Shown: positions 34,063 to 42,649 of the stretch, piece after piece | Position numbering within the stretch: the stretch's first letter is position 1 | Layout of the letters: each line of letters begins with the position of its first letter | Assembly (NCBI GenBank): GCA_015061805.1 | Contig: SUVV01000006.1 | Location: forward strand, 58,471-122,470 | DNA length: 64,000 nt | Reading direction: 5' to 3' | From: Lentisphaerota bacterium | GTDB taxonomy: Bacteria; Verrucomicrobiota; Lentisphaeria; Victivallales; Victivallaceae | Translations under genes and position numbers: made by a program | Notes under the pieces: generated by a model | The model's database searches: none | The model's input: the letters and a program-made list of their open reading frames with translations, nothing else | What the model was told of the DNA's origin: nothing

Positions 34063-35787
34063 ATGATCGAAATCACAATTACCACGCCGGATACACCGGC
34101 AGCAAGCGCCACTCTTGAGAATGGCGCCTACATAATCGGAGCCAGCAGCAGCTGTCACATTCCGCTCAAAGTGACCGGAATTTCCCGCCGTCACGCCCAG
34201 CTTATAGTTGCCGACAACAGAATCACCATCATGGATCTCGGCAGCAGCAATGGGACCAAAATCAATGGCGGCGAAGCGATATTCCCCAACACTCCGGTCG
34301 ATATCTCTGCCGGCGCCAACCTCTCTATCGGCAAAGCGGTGATCCGGGTAAAAGCGCTGCATGTGCAGCAAACGGTCAAACAGGAAAGTTCCGATGGACT
34401 TTCGGAAGCTGATCAGGCAGCGCGCCGGAGCATTCCCAAAGCATATTCGGTCACTCCGGAAAAAGAGGAAATCCCGATCCTGCAAACCTCGGCATTTCCG
34501 CTCGAACTGCGCCCGGCGATCCAGGAAATCAAGCGTCAGGCCCACCGGGAACTGCTGGTGCGGATGAATTTGAAAAAAATGGCGCTTTCCGGAGTCTCCA
34601 ATGAAGAGTTGGCGAGCAAAGCCAAAGTGATCATTCAGGAAATTTTAAGCCAGTTGACCATTCCGCTTCCGGGTGAAGAGTCGCTCAAACAGCTGGAAAA
34701 AGAACTGCTCCAGGAAGCCGTCGGACTCGGTCCGCTGGAACCGCTTCTGGAAAGAGACGATATCACCGAAATCATGGTCAACGGTCCGGATCAGATATTC
34801 GTGGAAAAACGGGGAACTATCTATCGTTCCGACACCGGATTTGCCGATGATGCCCAGGTGTTGTCCGCCATTGAACGCATCGTCGCGCCGCTGGGCCGCC
34901 GTATCGATGAAAGTTCGCCGATGGTAGACGCCCGACTTGCCGACGGTTCGCGTGTAAATGCGATCATTCCGCCGCTTTCGCTGGTGGGTCCCTCCATTAC
35001 CATCCGGAAATTTTCCAAAAAACCGTTTCAGGCTCAAGACCTGATCAACTTCGGTTCGATCTCCAATGACATGATGCACTTTCTGGCAATATGTATTGCT
35101 ATTCGTAAAAACATCATCATCTCCGGAGGTACCGGTTCCGGTAAAACCACGCTGCTCAACGTACTCAGCAGCTTCCTGCCGAACCGCGAACGTATCGTCA
35201 CTATCGAAGACGCCGCCGAACTCCAGCTTCATCAGGAACACCTCGTCCGATTGGAATCCCGTCCGCCGAATATCGAAGGACGCGGCGCCGTCACCATCCG
35301 CGACCTCGTCCGCAACTCCCTGCGTATGCGTCCCGACCGGATCGTGGTCGGTGAGTGCCGCGGCGGCGAAGCTTTGGACATGCTTCAGGCGATGAATACC
35401 GGTCATGACGGCAGTCTTACCACTATCCACGCCAACACTCCGCGCGATGCGCTTGCCCGTCTGGAAACGCTGGTGCTGATGGCAGGCTTCGATCTGCCGC
35501 TGCGGGCCATCCGCGAACAGATTGCCAGCGCCATCAATATTGTCGTACAGATCACCCGTGCCCGGGATGGCAGCCGCAAAGTGATAAATATCAGCGAAAT
35601 CACCAAAATGGAAGGCGATATTATCACGATGCAGGATATCTTTGTCTACAAGCACACCGGATGGGATGAAAACGGCCGGATGACCGGAACATACGTTCCG
35701 ACCGGAAATATCCCCAGCTTTATGGAAGATATCACGCGAGCCAAACTTGATCTTTCAGTGGACATTTTTACGCCGCCGCAGGAATAA
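34063..35787 (+). CDS. cpaF: FHA-domain CpaF/TadA secretion ATPase
   Basis: The 574-residue protein is a fusion. Residues ~1-95 form an FHA domain (SRRHAQLIV, and [11 protein letters not shown] for the phosphothreonine pocket). After a linker, the CpaF/TadA ATPase follows, with [14 protein letters not shown], Walker [10 protein letters not shown] (about residue 355), an Asp box and [20 protein letters not shown] (Walker B region). CpaF powers Flp pilus assembly. An N-terminal FHA would let the motor bind phosphothreonine proteins. TadB/TadC platform proteins do not follow; the next gene is unrelated. Confidence 0.92.
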   Translation: MIEITITTPDTPAASATLENGAYIIGASSSCHIPLKVTGISRRHAQLIVADNRITIMDLGSSNGTKINGGEAIFPNTPVDISAGANLSIGKAVIRVKALHVQQTVKQESSDGLSEADQAARRSIPKAYSVTPEKEEIPILQTSAFPLELRPAIQEIKRQAHRELLVRMNLKKMALSGVSNEELASKAKVIIQEILSQLTIPLPGEESLKQLEKELLQEAVGLGPLEPLLERDDITEIMVNGPDQIFVEKRGTIYRSDTGFADDAQVLSAIERIVAPLGRRIDESSPMVDARLADGSRVNAIIPPLSLVGPSITIRKFSKKPFQAQDLINFGSISNDMMHFLAICIAIRKNIIISGGTGSGKTTLLNVLSSFLPNRERIVTIEDAAELQLHQEHLVRLESRPPNIEGRGAVTIRDLVRNSLRMRPDRIVVGECRGGEALDMLQAMNTGHDGSLTTIHANTPRDALARLETLVLMAGFDLPLRAIREQIASAINIVVQITRARDGSRKVINISEITKMEGDIITMQDIFVYKHTGWDENGRMTGTYVPTGNIPSFMEDITRAKLDLSVDIFTPPQE

Positions 35788-35838
35788 TCTTTGCAAGATA
35801 ACACAAATCTCCCGATTCTTGAAACAGGTCAAATAAAA

Positions 35839-35887
35839 ATGCAATTATAATATATTGCTTGACATTATATGCAATTTGCAGTATATT
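35839..35887 (+). promoter_or_regulatory. Promoter with repeated ATGCAATT operator-like motifs ahead of the XRE-type gene
   Basis: TTGACA (35859-35864) and TATATT (35882-35887) are 17 bp apart. ATGCAATT occurs at 35839-35846 and 35869-35876, one copy upstream of the -35 and one inside the spacer, 30 bp apart. Each lies within an inverted repeat (GCAAT-N8-ATTGC at 35841-35858; TGCAA-T-TTGCA at 35870-35880). The downstream HTH gene could bind its own promoter here. Confidence 0.55.
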
Positions 35888-35941
35888 ATATAGCGTAAAT
35901 AATTTGTGTCATTCCAAACACTCAAATAAGGATATCAAAAA

Positions 35942-36382
35942 ATGCCTGACATCAAAGCTATTCTCTCCGAAGAAATCAGACGACTTGCCAAAAAAGAGGT
36001 CAAACTCGCGGTCACTCCGTTGGCAAAAACTATTGTTGAACAACGCAAAACCATATCTGAACTCAAAAAACGCATCTCCGCTTTGGAAAACCGGAAAACA
36101 ACTGCAACTGCCGCCGCCGGTTCTAATGAAGTTCAACCCGCCGATGAAACCAAAAAACTCCGGCTCAATGCCGCCGGCATCATCCGGGTCCGCACCAAAC
36201 TCAAACTCACCCAGAGTGATTTCGCCAAACTGCTGAATGTTTCCACCCACACCGTTTCCATGTGGGAACTGGGAAAAAATTCACCGCGCAAAGATGCCCG
36301 CGCCGCAATCTGTGCCCTCCGCACCATCGGCAAACGGGATTTGAAAAAACGCCTCGCCGAACTCACTCCTGCTGCTGAATAA
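35942..36382 (+). CDS. XRE-type HTH protein with N-terminal coiled coil
   Basis: The 146-residue protein has a charged helical N-terminal half (about residues 1-60, coiled-coil-like heptads) and a C-terminal HTH domain (KLTQSDFAKLLNVSTHTVS, then MWELGKNSPR) of the XRE/lambda-Cro class, where Gln and Ser in the recognition helix contact DNA. The helical half may mediate oligomerisation. It has its own strong promoter with repeated operator-like motifs, which suggests autoregulation. Targets are unknown. The two genes downstream follow closely and may be co-transcribed. Confidence 0.75.
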   Translation: MPDIKAILSEEIRRLAKKEVKLAVTPLAKTIVEQRKTISELKKRISALENRKTTATAAAGSNEVQPADETKKLRLNAAGIIRVRTKLKLTQSDFAKLLNVSTHTVSMWELGKNSPRKDARAAICALRTIGKRDLKKRLAELTPAAE

Positions 36383-36391
36383 TAATACCGT

Positions 36392-36955
36392 ATGGCACGC
36401 GATCGTTTTATCAGTGACAATCTCTACAACATGAGAGAACGCTTCAGGCGCAATCACGCCGAACATCTCTCCGAAGTCCCGGCAGAAAACAGCGTGGAAG
36501 TTGCCGACCGTTCCAGCTCTGAACCGGTTGCCCCGGCACCTGCCCCGGCAGTCCCGGCTCCACGCCTGCCCTCACTGAACAGCAGCAAAAACGGCGACAA
36601 CCGGGAAAAGCGCGAACTCGAGGGATGCTTACTGCGGGATTTAAGTTTCATTGAAGCGGAAAAAGAGTTGATCTCCAACCGAAGTTGTGCCATGGAAAAC
36701 TTCCGGAAAATCGCAGAAGAACTTTTGGATGAATTGAATCAGGAAAACCTGACTCCGCGGCAAACCGATTTGCTCCGGATCAAATATTTCCAGGCCTATG
36801 GCAGATTTGAAGCCGCTGTTTCCAGACGTGGCAACGCTGCACAGACGACACCGGTTCAAAACAGCGCGTCCCCGGCTTCCTGGCCGATAATTGCAGCGAT
36901 TTCCGGTGCGGCGATCCTGATTTCACTGACCTTATTCCTGCTCTTTGGGAGATGA
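36392..36955 (+). CDS. Tail-anchored protein of unknown function
   Basis: The 187-residue protein has a disordered Ala/Pro-rich segment (residues ~45-65), a charged helical middle (GCLLRDLSFIEAEKELI and following) and one C-terminal membrane helix (PIIAAISGAAILISLTLFLL) ending in FGR. That is a tail-anchored layout. I recognise no family. The stop overlaps the start of the next gene. Confidence 0.6.
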   Translation: MARDRFISDNLYNMRERFRRNHAEHLSEVPAENSVEVADRSSSEPVAPAPAPAVPAPRLPSLNSSKNGDNREKRELEGCLLRDLSFIEAEKELISNRSCAMENFRKIAEELLDELNQENLTPRQTDLLRIKYFQAYGRFEAAVSRRGNAAQTTPVQNSASPASWPIIAAISGAAILISLTLFLLFGR

Positions 36956-37977
36956 TGATGATTATTACCGGTTATGCTTATCCGCGCGCTGCGCTTATCG
37001 GCAATCCGTCTGACGGTTATTTCGGCAAAACTATCGCTTTTGTCTTTGACAATTATCAGGTCAAAGTACAATTGTATGAAACCCCGGAAATCAACTTCAT
37101 TCCGTCCAGCCGCGACTACACGACCTTCGCCGACTTGAACGATCTCGACGAAAAGATCAGCAGTTACGGTTACTACGGCGGCATCCGTCTGCTCAAAGCC
37201 GCCGCCCGGAAGTTTTTCATTTACTGCAAAGAAAATGGTCTGTCCATTCCCCGGCGGAATTTTTCCATCCGCTACGAGAGTGACATCCCCAACCGGCTCG
37301 GACTTGCCGGATCTTCGGCGATCATTACGGCGGCATTGCGGGCGATATTCCAATTTTACGAAATCACGATCTCCAATGACGAATTTGCCAATTTAGTGCT
37401 GAAAGCCGAAAGAGATGAATTGAGCATCCCGGCCGGACTTCAGGATCGGGTGGCTCAAGCGTACAATACGCCGGTATTCATGGATTTCGACCGTGAACAC
37501 ATGGAGAAGTTCGGATACGGAATATATCAGCCGATCGCAATTCCGGAAAATCTCAATCTTTACGTCGCCTACCGGGTGGATCTGGCAGAGGGTTCGGAGA
37601 TACTCCACTCCCGTTTGCGCGAAGACTACAATGCCGGGGTCCCCAAAGTTATCGATGCCGTAAACGAGTGGGCTGACCTGACTGTCCGAATGAAAGAAGC
37701 GCTGACAAGCGGAGATTGCAGCAAAGTTGCCAAATTGATCGACCGCAACTTTGACCTGCGCTGCGAAGTCTGTGCCGGAAGCATCAGCGAAAAAAACCGC
37801 CGCATGGTGGAGATCGCCCGCCGTTGCGGCGCCTCGGCAAAATTCACCGGTTCCGGAGGTGCCATCATCGGTACTTACGAAGATATTTCCATGTTTGAAC
37901 AACTTCGTACCACATTGAAAAAATTTGATGTTGAAGTGATCCGTCCTTCCATCGTCACTTCCGGAAAAGGAGAATAA
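36952..37977 (+). CDS. GHMP kinase closely resembling plant glucuronokinase
   Basis: The 341-residue protein is a GHMP-family sugar kinase with the ATP loop NRLGLAGSSAI. Beyond the general family, several blocks match what I recall of plant glucuronokinase (GlcAK): LIGNPSDGYFGKTI at the start, YGYYGGIRLL, YCKENG, AGLQDRVAQAYNTPVFMDF, REHMEKFGYGIY, and EIARRCGASAKFTGSGGA near the end. Glucuronokinase makes glucuronate-1-phosphate. galU follows 3 bp later, so the pair could make UDP-glucuronate directly. The ATG at 36958, six bases after GGGAG, is a better-spaced start than 36952. Substrate is inferred, not proved. Confidence 0.78.
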   Translation: MMMIITGYAYPRAALIGNPSDGYFGKTIAFVFDNYQVKVQLYETPEINFIPSSRDYTTFADLNDLDEKISSYGYYGGIRLLKAAARKFFIYCKENGLSIPRRNFSIRYESDIPNRLGLAGSSAIITAALRAIFQFYEITISNDEFANLVLKAERDELSIPAGLQDRVAQAYNTPVFMDFDREHMEKFGYGIYQPIAIPENLNLYVAYRVDLAEGSEILHSRLREDYNAGVPKVIDAVNEWADLTVRMKEALTSGDCSKVAKLIDRNFDLRCEVCAGSISEKNRRMVEIARRCGASAKFTGSGGAIIGTYEDISMFEQLRTTLKKFDVEVIRPSIVTSGKGE

Positions 37978-37980
37978 TTC

Positions 37981-38880
37981 ATGCCGCGACGGATCACCAA
38001 AGCCGTTATCCCAGCAGCCGGATTCGGTACCAGAATGCTGCCTTTCACCAAGGCGGTTCCCAAAGAACTCATCCCGCTGGTCGACAAACCGGTGATCCAA
38101 TATGTTCTTGAGGAAGCAGTCGATTCCGGCATCACCGACATATTGCTCATTTTGAGCGAAGGCAAAGAGGCGGTACTGAATCATTTCCGTCCACATCCGG
38201 CACTGGAAGCACGATTGAAAGAGAGCGGTAAGATCGAATTGCTCAAATCGATCACTCCTTTCAGCAGTGACGTCAAGATCAGTTGCGTCTGGCAGGAGGA
38301 ACTCGACGGACTCGGCGGAGCAGTAAAACTTGCCGAAGAGTTTGTCAAGGATGATTTTTTCGCCGTTCTGCTGGGTGATACCGTACTGGACAGCACCTGC
38401 GATATCCCGGTCACCAGACAGTTGATCGAAGCACATGAACTTACCGGAAATTCAGTGGTAGCCGTTGAAAAAATGGCTGTAGAACTGCTCGGCAGTTACG
38501 GCTGTATCGGAGGAATCCCGGTTGCGGAGTCGGTTCTGCTGGTCAACGCCATGGTGGAAAAACCCCTGCCCCATGAAGTCCCCGGAGAATTCGCCGTAGC
38601 CTCCCGCTATCTGCTCTCTCCGGAGATTTTCGCCCTGCTGAAATCCACCCCGCGCGGCAAAGCCAACGAAATCCAGTTGACCGATGCCATCAAACAACTT
38701 ATCCCGTCGAACCGGCTCAATGCCCGCATCATTTCCGGACACCGTCACGATCTCGGCAGCAAAGCCGGATTTCTCGCCGCCAATATCGCATTCGCTCTCC
38801 GCGATCCGAAACTCGCCGGAGCAATCAACCAGAAACTTGCCGCATTGTCGCCTGAAATCGCGGCAAAATTTGTCAAATGA
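37981..38880 (+). CDS. galU: UTP-sugar-1-phosphate uridylyltransferase (GalU-like)
   Basis: The 299-residue protein has the GalU nucleotide-binding start (AVIPAAGFGTRMLPFTKAVPKE), an EEAVDSGI block, QEELDGLGGAV and a LLGDTVLD metal-binding site. GalU makes UDP-glucose from glucose-1-phosphate; it could accept glucuronate-1-phosphate if it works with the kinase upstream, as UDP-sugar pyrophosphorylases do in plants. The 3-bp spacing to the kinase argues for a joint product. Confidence 0.88.
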   Translation: MPRRITKAVIPAAGFGTRMLPFTKAVPKELIPLVDKPVIQYVLEEAVDSGITDILLILSEGKEAVLNHFRPHPALEARLKESGKIELLKSITPFSSDVKISCVWQEELDGLGGAVKLAEEFVKDDFFAVLLGDTVLDSTCDIPVTRQLIEAHELTGNSVVAVEKMAVELLGSYGCIGGIPVAESVLLVNAMVEKPLPHEVPGEFAVASRYLLSPEIFALLKSTPRGKANEIQLTDAIKQLIPSNRLNARIISGHRHDLGSKAGFLAANIAFALRDPKLAGAINQKLAALSPEIAAKFVK

Positions 38881-38893
38881 AAGTGTATCCAAC

Positions 38894-40396
38894 GTGTTTA
38901 AGAAACTGAAAAAACTGCTGAAATCGTTACTGCAAAAAGAACTCGAATCCAAAGAATTTTCCAGAAATATCTCATCCAACGAAAAAAACGGAAAAAAACG
39001 CCGTAAAAATAATTCGCAGAAAAACAAAGCCGATTCAGCAAAACGCACTGCGCCCAAAGAGAAAAAACAGAAAAAAACTCCTCCTCCACCGCCGCCGCTG
39101 CCCAAAGAATTGGTGGAAGTTCCCATCGTCGAAGGCAAAACCCGATTCCTTGATCTCGATCTGCATCTGCTGGTAAAATACGGCATCCAGCATGCCGGAT
39201 TTGAATACTGCACCCCGATTCAGCAAATGGCGCTGCCGCCCCTGCTCGAACAGCGTGACCTCGCCGGCAAAGCCCAGACCGGAACCGGTAAGACTGCCGC
39301 GTTCCTGTTGGCTTCATTCACCCGGCTCCTCAACACGCCGCTGCCCGAACCGCGGGTCAATGCCCAGCCCCGCATGGTGGTAATGGCACCGACCCGTGAG
39401 TTGGCGATGCAGATACACAAAGATGCCTGCGAACTCGGTATTTTTACCGGGCTGAATATAGCGGTCGTTTTCGGAGGAATGGATCATGAAACCCAGCGCC
39501 GTTCACTGGATTGTCCGCTGGATGTACTGGTTGGAACTCCCGGACGGATCATCGACTATTCCCGTTCCGGGGCATTGGATCTTTCACAGGTTGAAATTCT
39601 GGTCATTGACGAAGCCGACCGCATGCTGGACATGGGCTTCATCCCTGATGTCAAGCGGATCGTTTCCCGGATGCCGGAAAAAGGCAAGCGGCAGACCTTG
39701 CTCTTTTCGGCAACTCTGGAAGACCGCATCCTGACCCTGGCTTCCGGATGGCTCGCCGACCCGGTCATTTATGAAAGTGAACCGGAAAGGATGGTCAGCG
39801 AGAACATAACCCAGACCTTCTACTCGGTTCTGCGCGAAGAAAAACTCGCGCTCATCCTTTACATCCTCCGCACAATGGATTATGAACGGCTGATCATTTT
39901 CGGCAACCGCAAAGATGTCAATTTGCGTTTGCAATATGATCTTGCCCGCTACGGTTATGAGATACCGGTTCTCTCCGGCGATATCACACAGGCGAAACGC
40001 ATTAAAATTCTGGAACGGTTCCGTTCCGGCAAAGAACGGGTCGTCATTGCCACCGACGTTGCGGCTCGCGGCATCCATGTCGACGATATTTCTCTGGTGA
40101 TCAACTATGACCTGCCGGAACAGCCGGAAGATTACATCCACCGTATCGGCAGAACCGGTCGTGCCGGACACCGCGGAACCGCCATCAGTTTCCTCTGCGA
40201 ATACGGTGCCTATTATCTGCCTGCCATTGAAGAACTTCTGGGCACTCAATTCAGCAGTATTCTTCCGACCGAAGAGATGCTTATACTTCCGGAACCGGTC
40301 AAAAATCCAAAACTTCCGGAGCGTGAAGAAACCCGCAAATCCTCCCATCCGCATCACCGCGACGGCAACCGCCGCAACAACCGTTTCCACCGCTGA
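38894..40396 (+). CDS. DEAD-box RNA helicase, RhlB-like
   Basis: The frame opens inside galU, but the likely start is the GTG at 38894 (VFKKLKKLLKSLLQ), giving 500 residues; no strong Shine-Dalgarno was seen, so translation may be coupled to galU. The basic N-terminal tail (~70 residues) ends in a proline run (TPPPPPPLPK) that would stall ribosomes without EF-P. The helicase core is complete: AQTGTGKTAA, PTRELAMQ, DEADRMLDMGF, SATLED, DVAARGIHV and HRIGRTGRAG. The layout resembles RhlB of the RNA degradosome. Confidence 0.9.
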   Translation: MFKKLKKLLKSLLQKELESKEFSRNISSNEKNGKKRRKNNSQKNKADSAKRTAPKEKKQKKTPPPPPPLPKELVEVPIVEGKTRFLDLDLHLLVKYGIQHAGFEYCTPIQQMALPPLLEQRDLAGKAQTGTGKTAAFLLASFTRLLNTPLPEPRVNAQPRMVVMAPTRELAMQIHKDACELGIFTGLNIAVVFGGMDHETQRRSLDCPLDVLVGTPGRIIDYSRSGALDLSQVEILVIDEADRMLDMGFIPDVKRIVSRMPEKGKRQTLLFSATLEDRILTLASGWLADPVIYESEPERMVSENITQTFYSVLREEKLALILYILRTMDYERLIIFGNRKDVNLRLQYDLARYGYEIPVLSGDITQAKRIKILERFRSGKERVVIATDVAARGIHVDDISLVINYDLPEQPEDYIHRIGRTGRAGHRGTAISFLCEYGAYYLPAIEELLGTQFSSILPTEEMLILPEPVKNPKLPEREETRKSSHPHHRDGNRRNNRFHR

Positions 40397-40399
40397 ATT

Positions 40400-41668
40400 A
40401 TGATCAACAGTCAAAAACGTGAGACTATTCTTGCCTGGTCACTGCTGACTTTAGTCAGCATAATGTACTTTTTTGCCAATCTGCAAAAAGTGGTCGTTCC
40501 CGGCAGTGTATTCAATGAACTGCAGCTGCTGTTGAACTGCGATGCCGCAACTGTCACCGGGCTCGGCGCCGGGTTCATGTATGCGTACAGCATAAATCAG
40601 TTGAGTGTAGGAATTCTGGCTGACCGTTATTCCGGAACCAGAGTCATCGCCGCAGGCGGCGCGATCTTCTGTATCGGTTCTCTGCTGTCGGCATTCACCA
40701 GTTCGGCTGAATTGCTGATGGTATGCCGGATACTGACCGGCTTCGGCGCAAGTGCCGTCTATCTGAGCATGCTGAAACTGATTTTCCGAACCGCCGGGGA
40801 TTCCTTTGCGCTGGTGCTGGGAGTGATCATGCTGATCGGTTATTCCGGAAGCGTGGTCAGCGGTGCGCCTTTTGTAAAACTGGTCAATGCCTTCGGTTAC
40901 AGCCGCTGTATGCTGATTACAGGAGTTGTGACCATGATCTGTTATCTGCTCTTTCTCCTCAACGCTTATTTTGCCAAAACGCCTCCGGTGGACAAAGAGG
41001 TGAAGTTGAACATTTCCACCTTCAAATCGGTGCTTTCAAGAAGACACAATCTGCATTTGTATATGACAACCGGAGTAAGTTTCGGTATATTCTATTCGAT
41101 GCAGATGACCTTCGGAAAAAAATACATGGAAGACTACACCGGAATATCCTCCGCCATGGCAGGCGTCATCATGTCGATCACCATGATAATTTCCAGTTGC
41201 AACGCCTTTTTACTGGCGCTCTTGAGCCGCCTGGCGGGCAACCGCCGTCTGATCTTCATGCGCTTTTGCGGCTTCGGAGCATTGACCGGCAGTCTGATGC
41301 TGTTGAGTGCGGTGTTGTTCAAAATAACTGCGTGGCAGTTATCGGCGGCAGCATGGATACTGTTCAGTTTTGCCGGAAATTGTGCCACCATCCAGGTTGC
41401 CATGCAAAAGGAGACCAACCCTGCCAATCAGGTCGGCACCAGCTTGAGTATCGGTAATTGTTTTTCATACATGATAATCGCCATCGTCGGCAGTTTGACC
41501 GGAAAACTGTTGGAATTATATCCGCCGCAAATCGTCGACGGCATCAGAATATACGGCAGAAATTCCTATCTGACGGTATTTATCCTGCTCACGCTCCTTG
41601 GTTGCGTTGCCGCAGTCAATTCGTTGTTCTTAAAAGAAACCTATGGTAAAAATATTGAAGTGAAATAA
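40400..41668 (+). CDS. MFS transporter
   Basis: The 422-residue protein has twelve hydrophobic segments. The MFS signature loop between helices 2 and 3 is recognisable as GILADRYSGTRVIAAG. It starts 3 bp after the helicase stop. Substrate is not predictable; the adjacent SGNH hydrolase and FAD oxidoreductase hint at a carbohydrate-linked role. Confidence 0.8.
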   Translation: MINSQKRETILAWSLLTLVSIMYFFANLQKVVVPGSVFNELQLLLNCDAATVTGLGAGFMYAYSINQLSVGILADRYSGTRVIAAGGAIFCIGSLLSAFTSSAELLMVCRILTGFGASAVYLSMLKLIFRTAGDSFALVLGVIMLIGYSGSVVSGAPFVKLVNAFGYSRCMLITGVVTMICYLLFLLNAYFAKTPPVDKEVKLNISTFKSVLSRRHNLHLYMTTGVSFGIFYSMQMTFGKKYMEDYTGISSAMAGVIMSITMIISSCNAFLLALLSRLAGNRRLIFMRFCGFGALTGSLMLLSAVLFKITAWQLSAAAWILFSFAGNCATIQVAMQKETNPANQVGTSLSIGNCFSYMIIAIVGSLTGKLLELYPPQIVDGIRIYGRNSYLTVFILLTLLGCVAAVNSLFLKETYGKNIEVK

Positions 41669-41671
41669 ATT

Positions 41672-42649
41672 ATGAATGCAGATCTTGGCCTTATCAGAAC
41701 TTTGACCTTCGGTGCACATGAGGTAATTGAAGTCAACGGAACGTATGAATTCAACCGCATGACTCCGGAACAAATCGCCGTTTTACAGAATATTCAGGAC
41801 TTTGCCAAAAAAGCGACCGCTTCATCCGGTATTCAGATGGATTTCATCACCGATGCCGAAGCGGTCAAATTAGCAGGAGAGTTCACACCGGCTACCACCC
41901 GGAAATATGCTTTTTTCGATATTTTTGTCAATGGATGCATGGTTCAGCACTCCGGTGTTGAAAATATTTTTGAAACCTCCGGTTTTGAACTGACGATCCC
42001 GCTCTCCGGAAATTGCAACCGGGTAACGATTTACTTCCCCGGTCTGACCAAAACAGCATTGAAAAATCTGGAATTCGTCAATGCTTCCGCCGTCACTCCG
42101 GCAAAAAAATCCAAAACCATGATTTGCTACGGCGACTCCATCACTCAAGGTTATGATGCGGTTTATCCCTCTTTTGCCTACACCAATTTGCTGGCGGCGG
42201 AACTGGATGCCGAGATCTTTAACAAAGCCATCGGCGCAGATATTTTCAATCCGGCGTTCGCAGCTTGCAAAGATGAAATAAAACCGGATCTGATCACCAT
42301 TGCCTATGGAACCAACGACTGGCGCAAGGGAGCCACCTGCGAAAGCCTGGAAAAAAACGCGACCGGATTCGTACAAAATATCATCAAAAATTATCCCGGA
42401 ACTCCGATCATTGCGCTGTTGCCGATCTGGCGCAAAGATATGAAAGAGATCCACCCCACCGGACAGTTGACCGATGCGATTGCGATCCTGCGGAAAGTTT
42501 ACGAATCATTTGACAACGTAAAAATCATCGATGGTATGCCGCTCGTGCCGCACCTGCCGGAATTTTTCGCTGACGGCTATCTCCATCCCAACGACTCCGG
42601 ATTCCTGCTCTACGGCAAGAATCTGATCAAAGCGATCGCTCTGCGTTAA
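41672..42649 (+). CDS. SGNH/GDSL-family hydrolase (esterase)
   Basis: The 325-residue protein has an N-terminal beta-sandwich-like domain (~140 residues) and a C-terminal SGNH domain with the catalytic Ser156 in CYGDSITQGY, the oxyanion Asn in YGTNDWR, and Asp/His in DGYLHPND. Family members deacetylate sugars or polysaccharides. It has no signal peptide, so it probably acts on imported acetylated sugars, consistent with the MFS gene just upstream. It converges on the FAD gene, sharing 4 bp. Confidence 0.8.
   Translation: MNADLGLIRTLTFGAHEVIEVNGTYEFNRMTPEQIAVLQNIQDFAKKATASSGIQMDFITDAEAVKLAGEFTPATTRKYAFFDIFVNGCMVQHSGVENIFETSGFELTIPLSGNCNRVTIYFPGLTKTALKNLEFVNASAVTPAKKSKTMICYGDSITQGYDAVYPSFAYTNLLAAELDAEIFNKAIGADIFNPAFAACKDEIKPDLITIAYGTNDWRKGATCESLEKNATGFVQNIIKNYPGTPIIALLPIWRKDMKEIHPTGQLTDAIAILRKVYESFDNVKIIDGMPLVPHLPEFFADGYLHPNDSGFLLYGKNLIKAIALR

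Noticed and set aside
38684..38893. Upstream extension of the DEAD-box helicase frame
   Set aside because: It overlaps galU in another frame and encodes no helicase sequence; the basic tail begins at the GTG at 38894.
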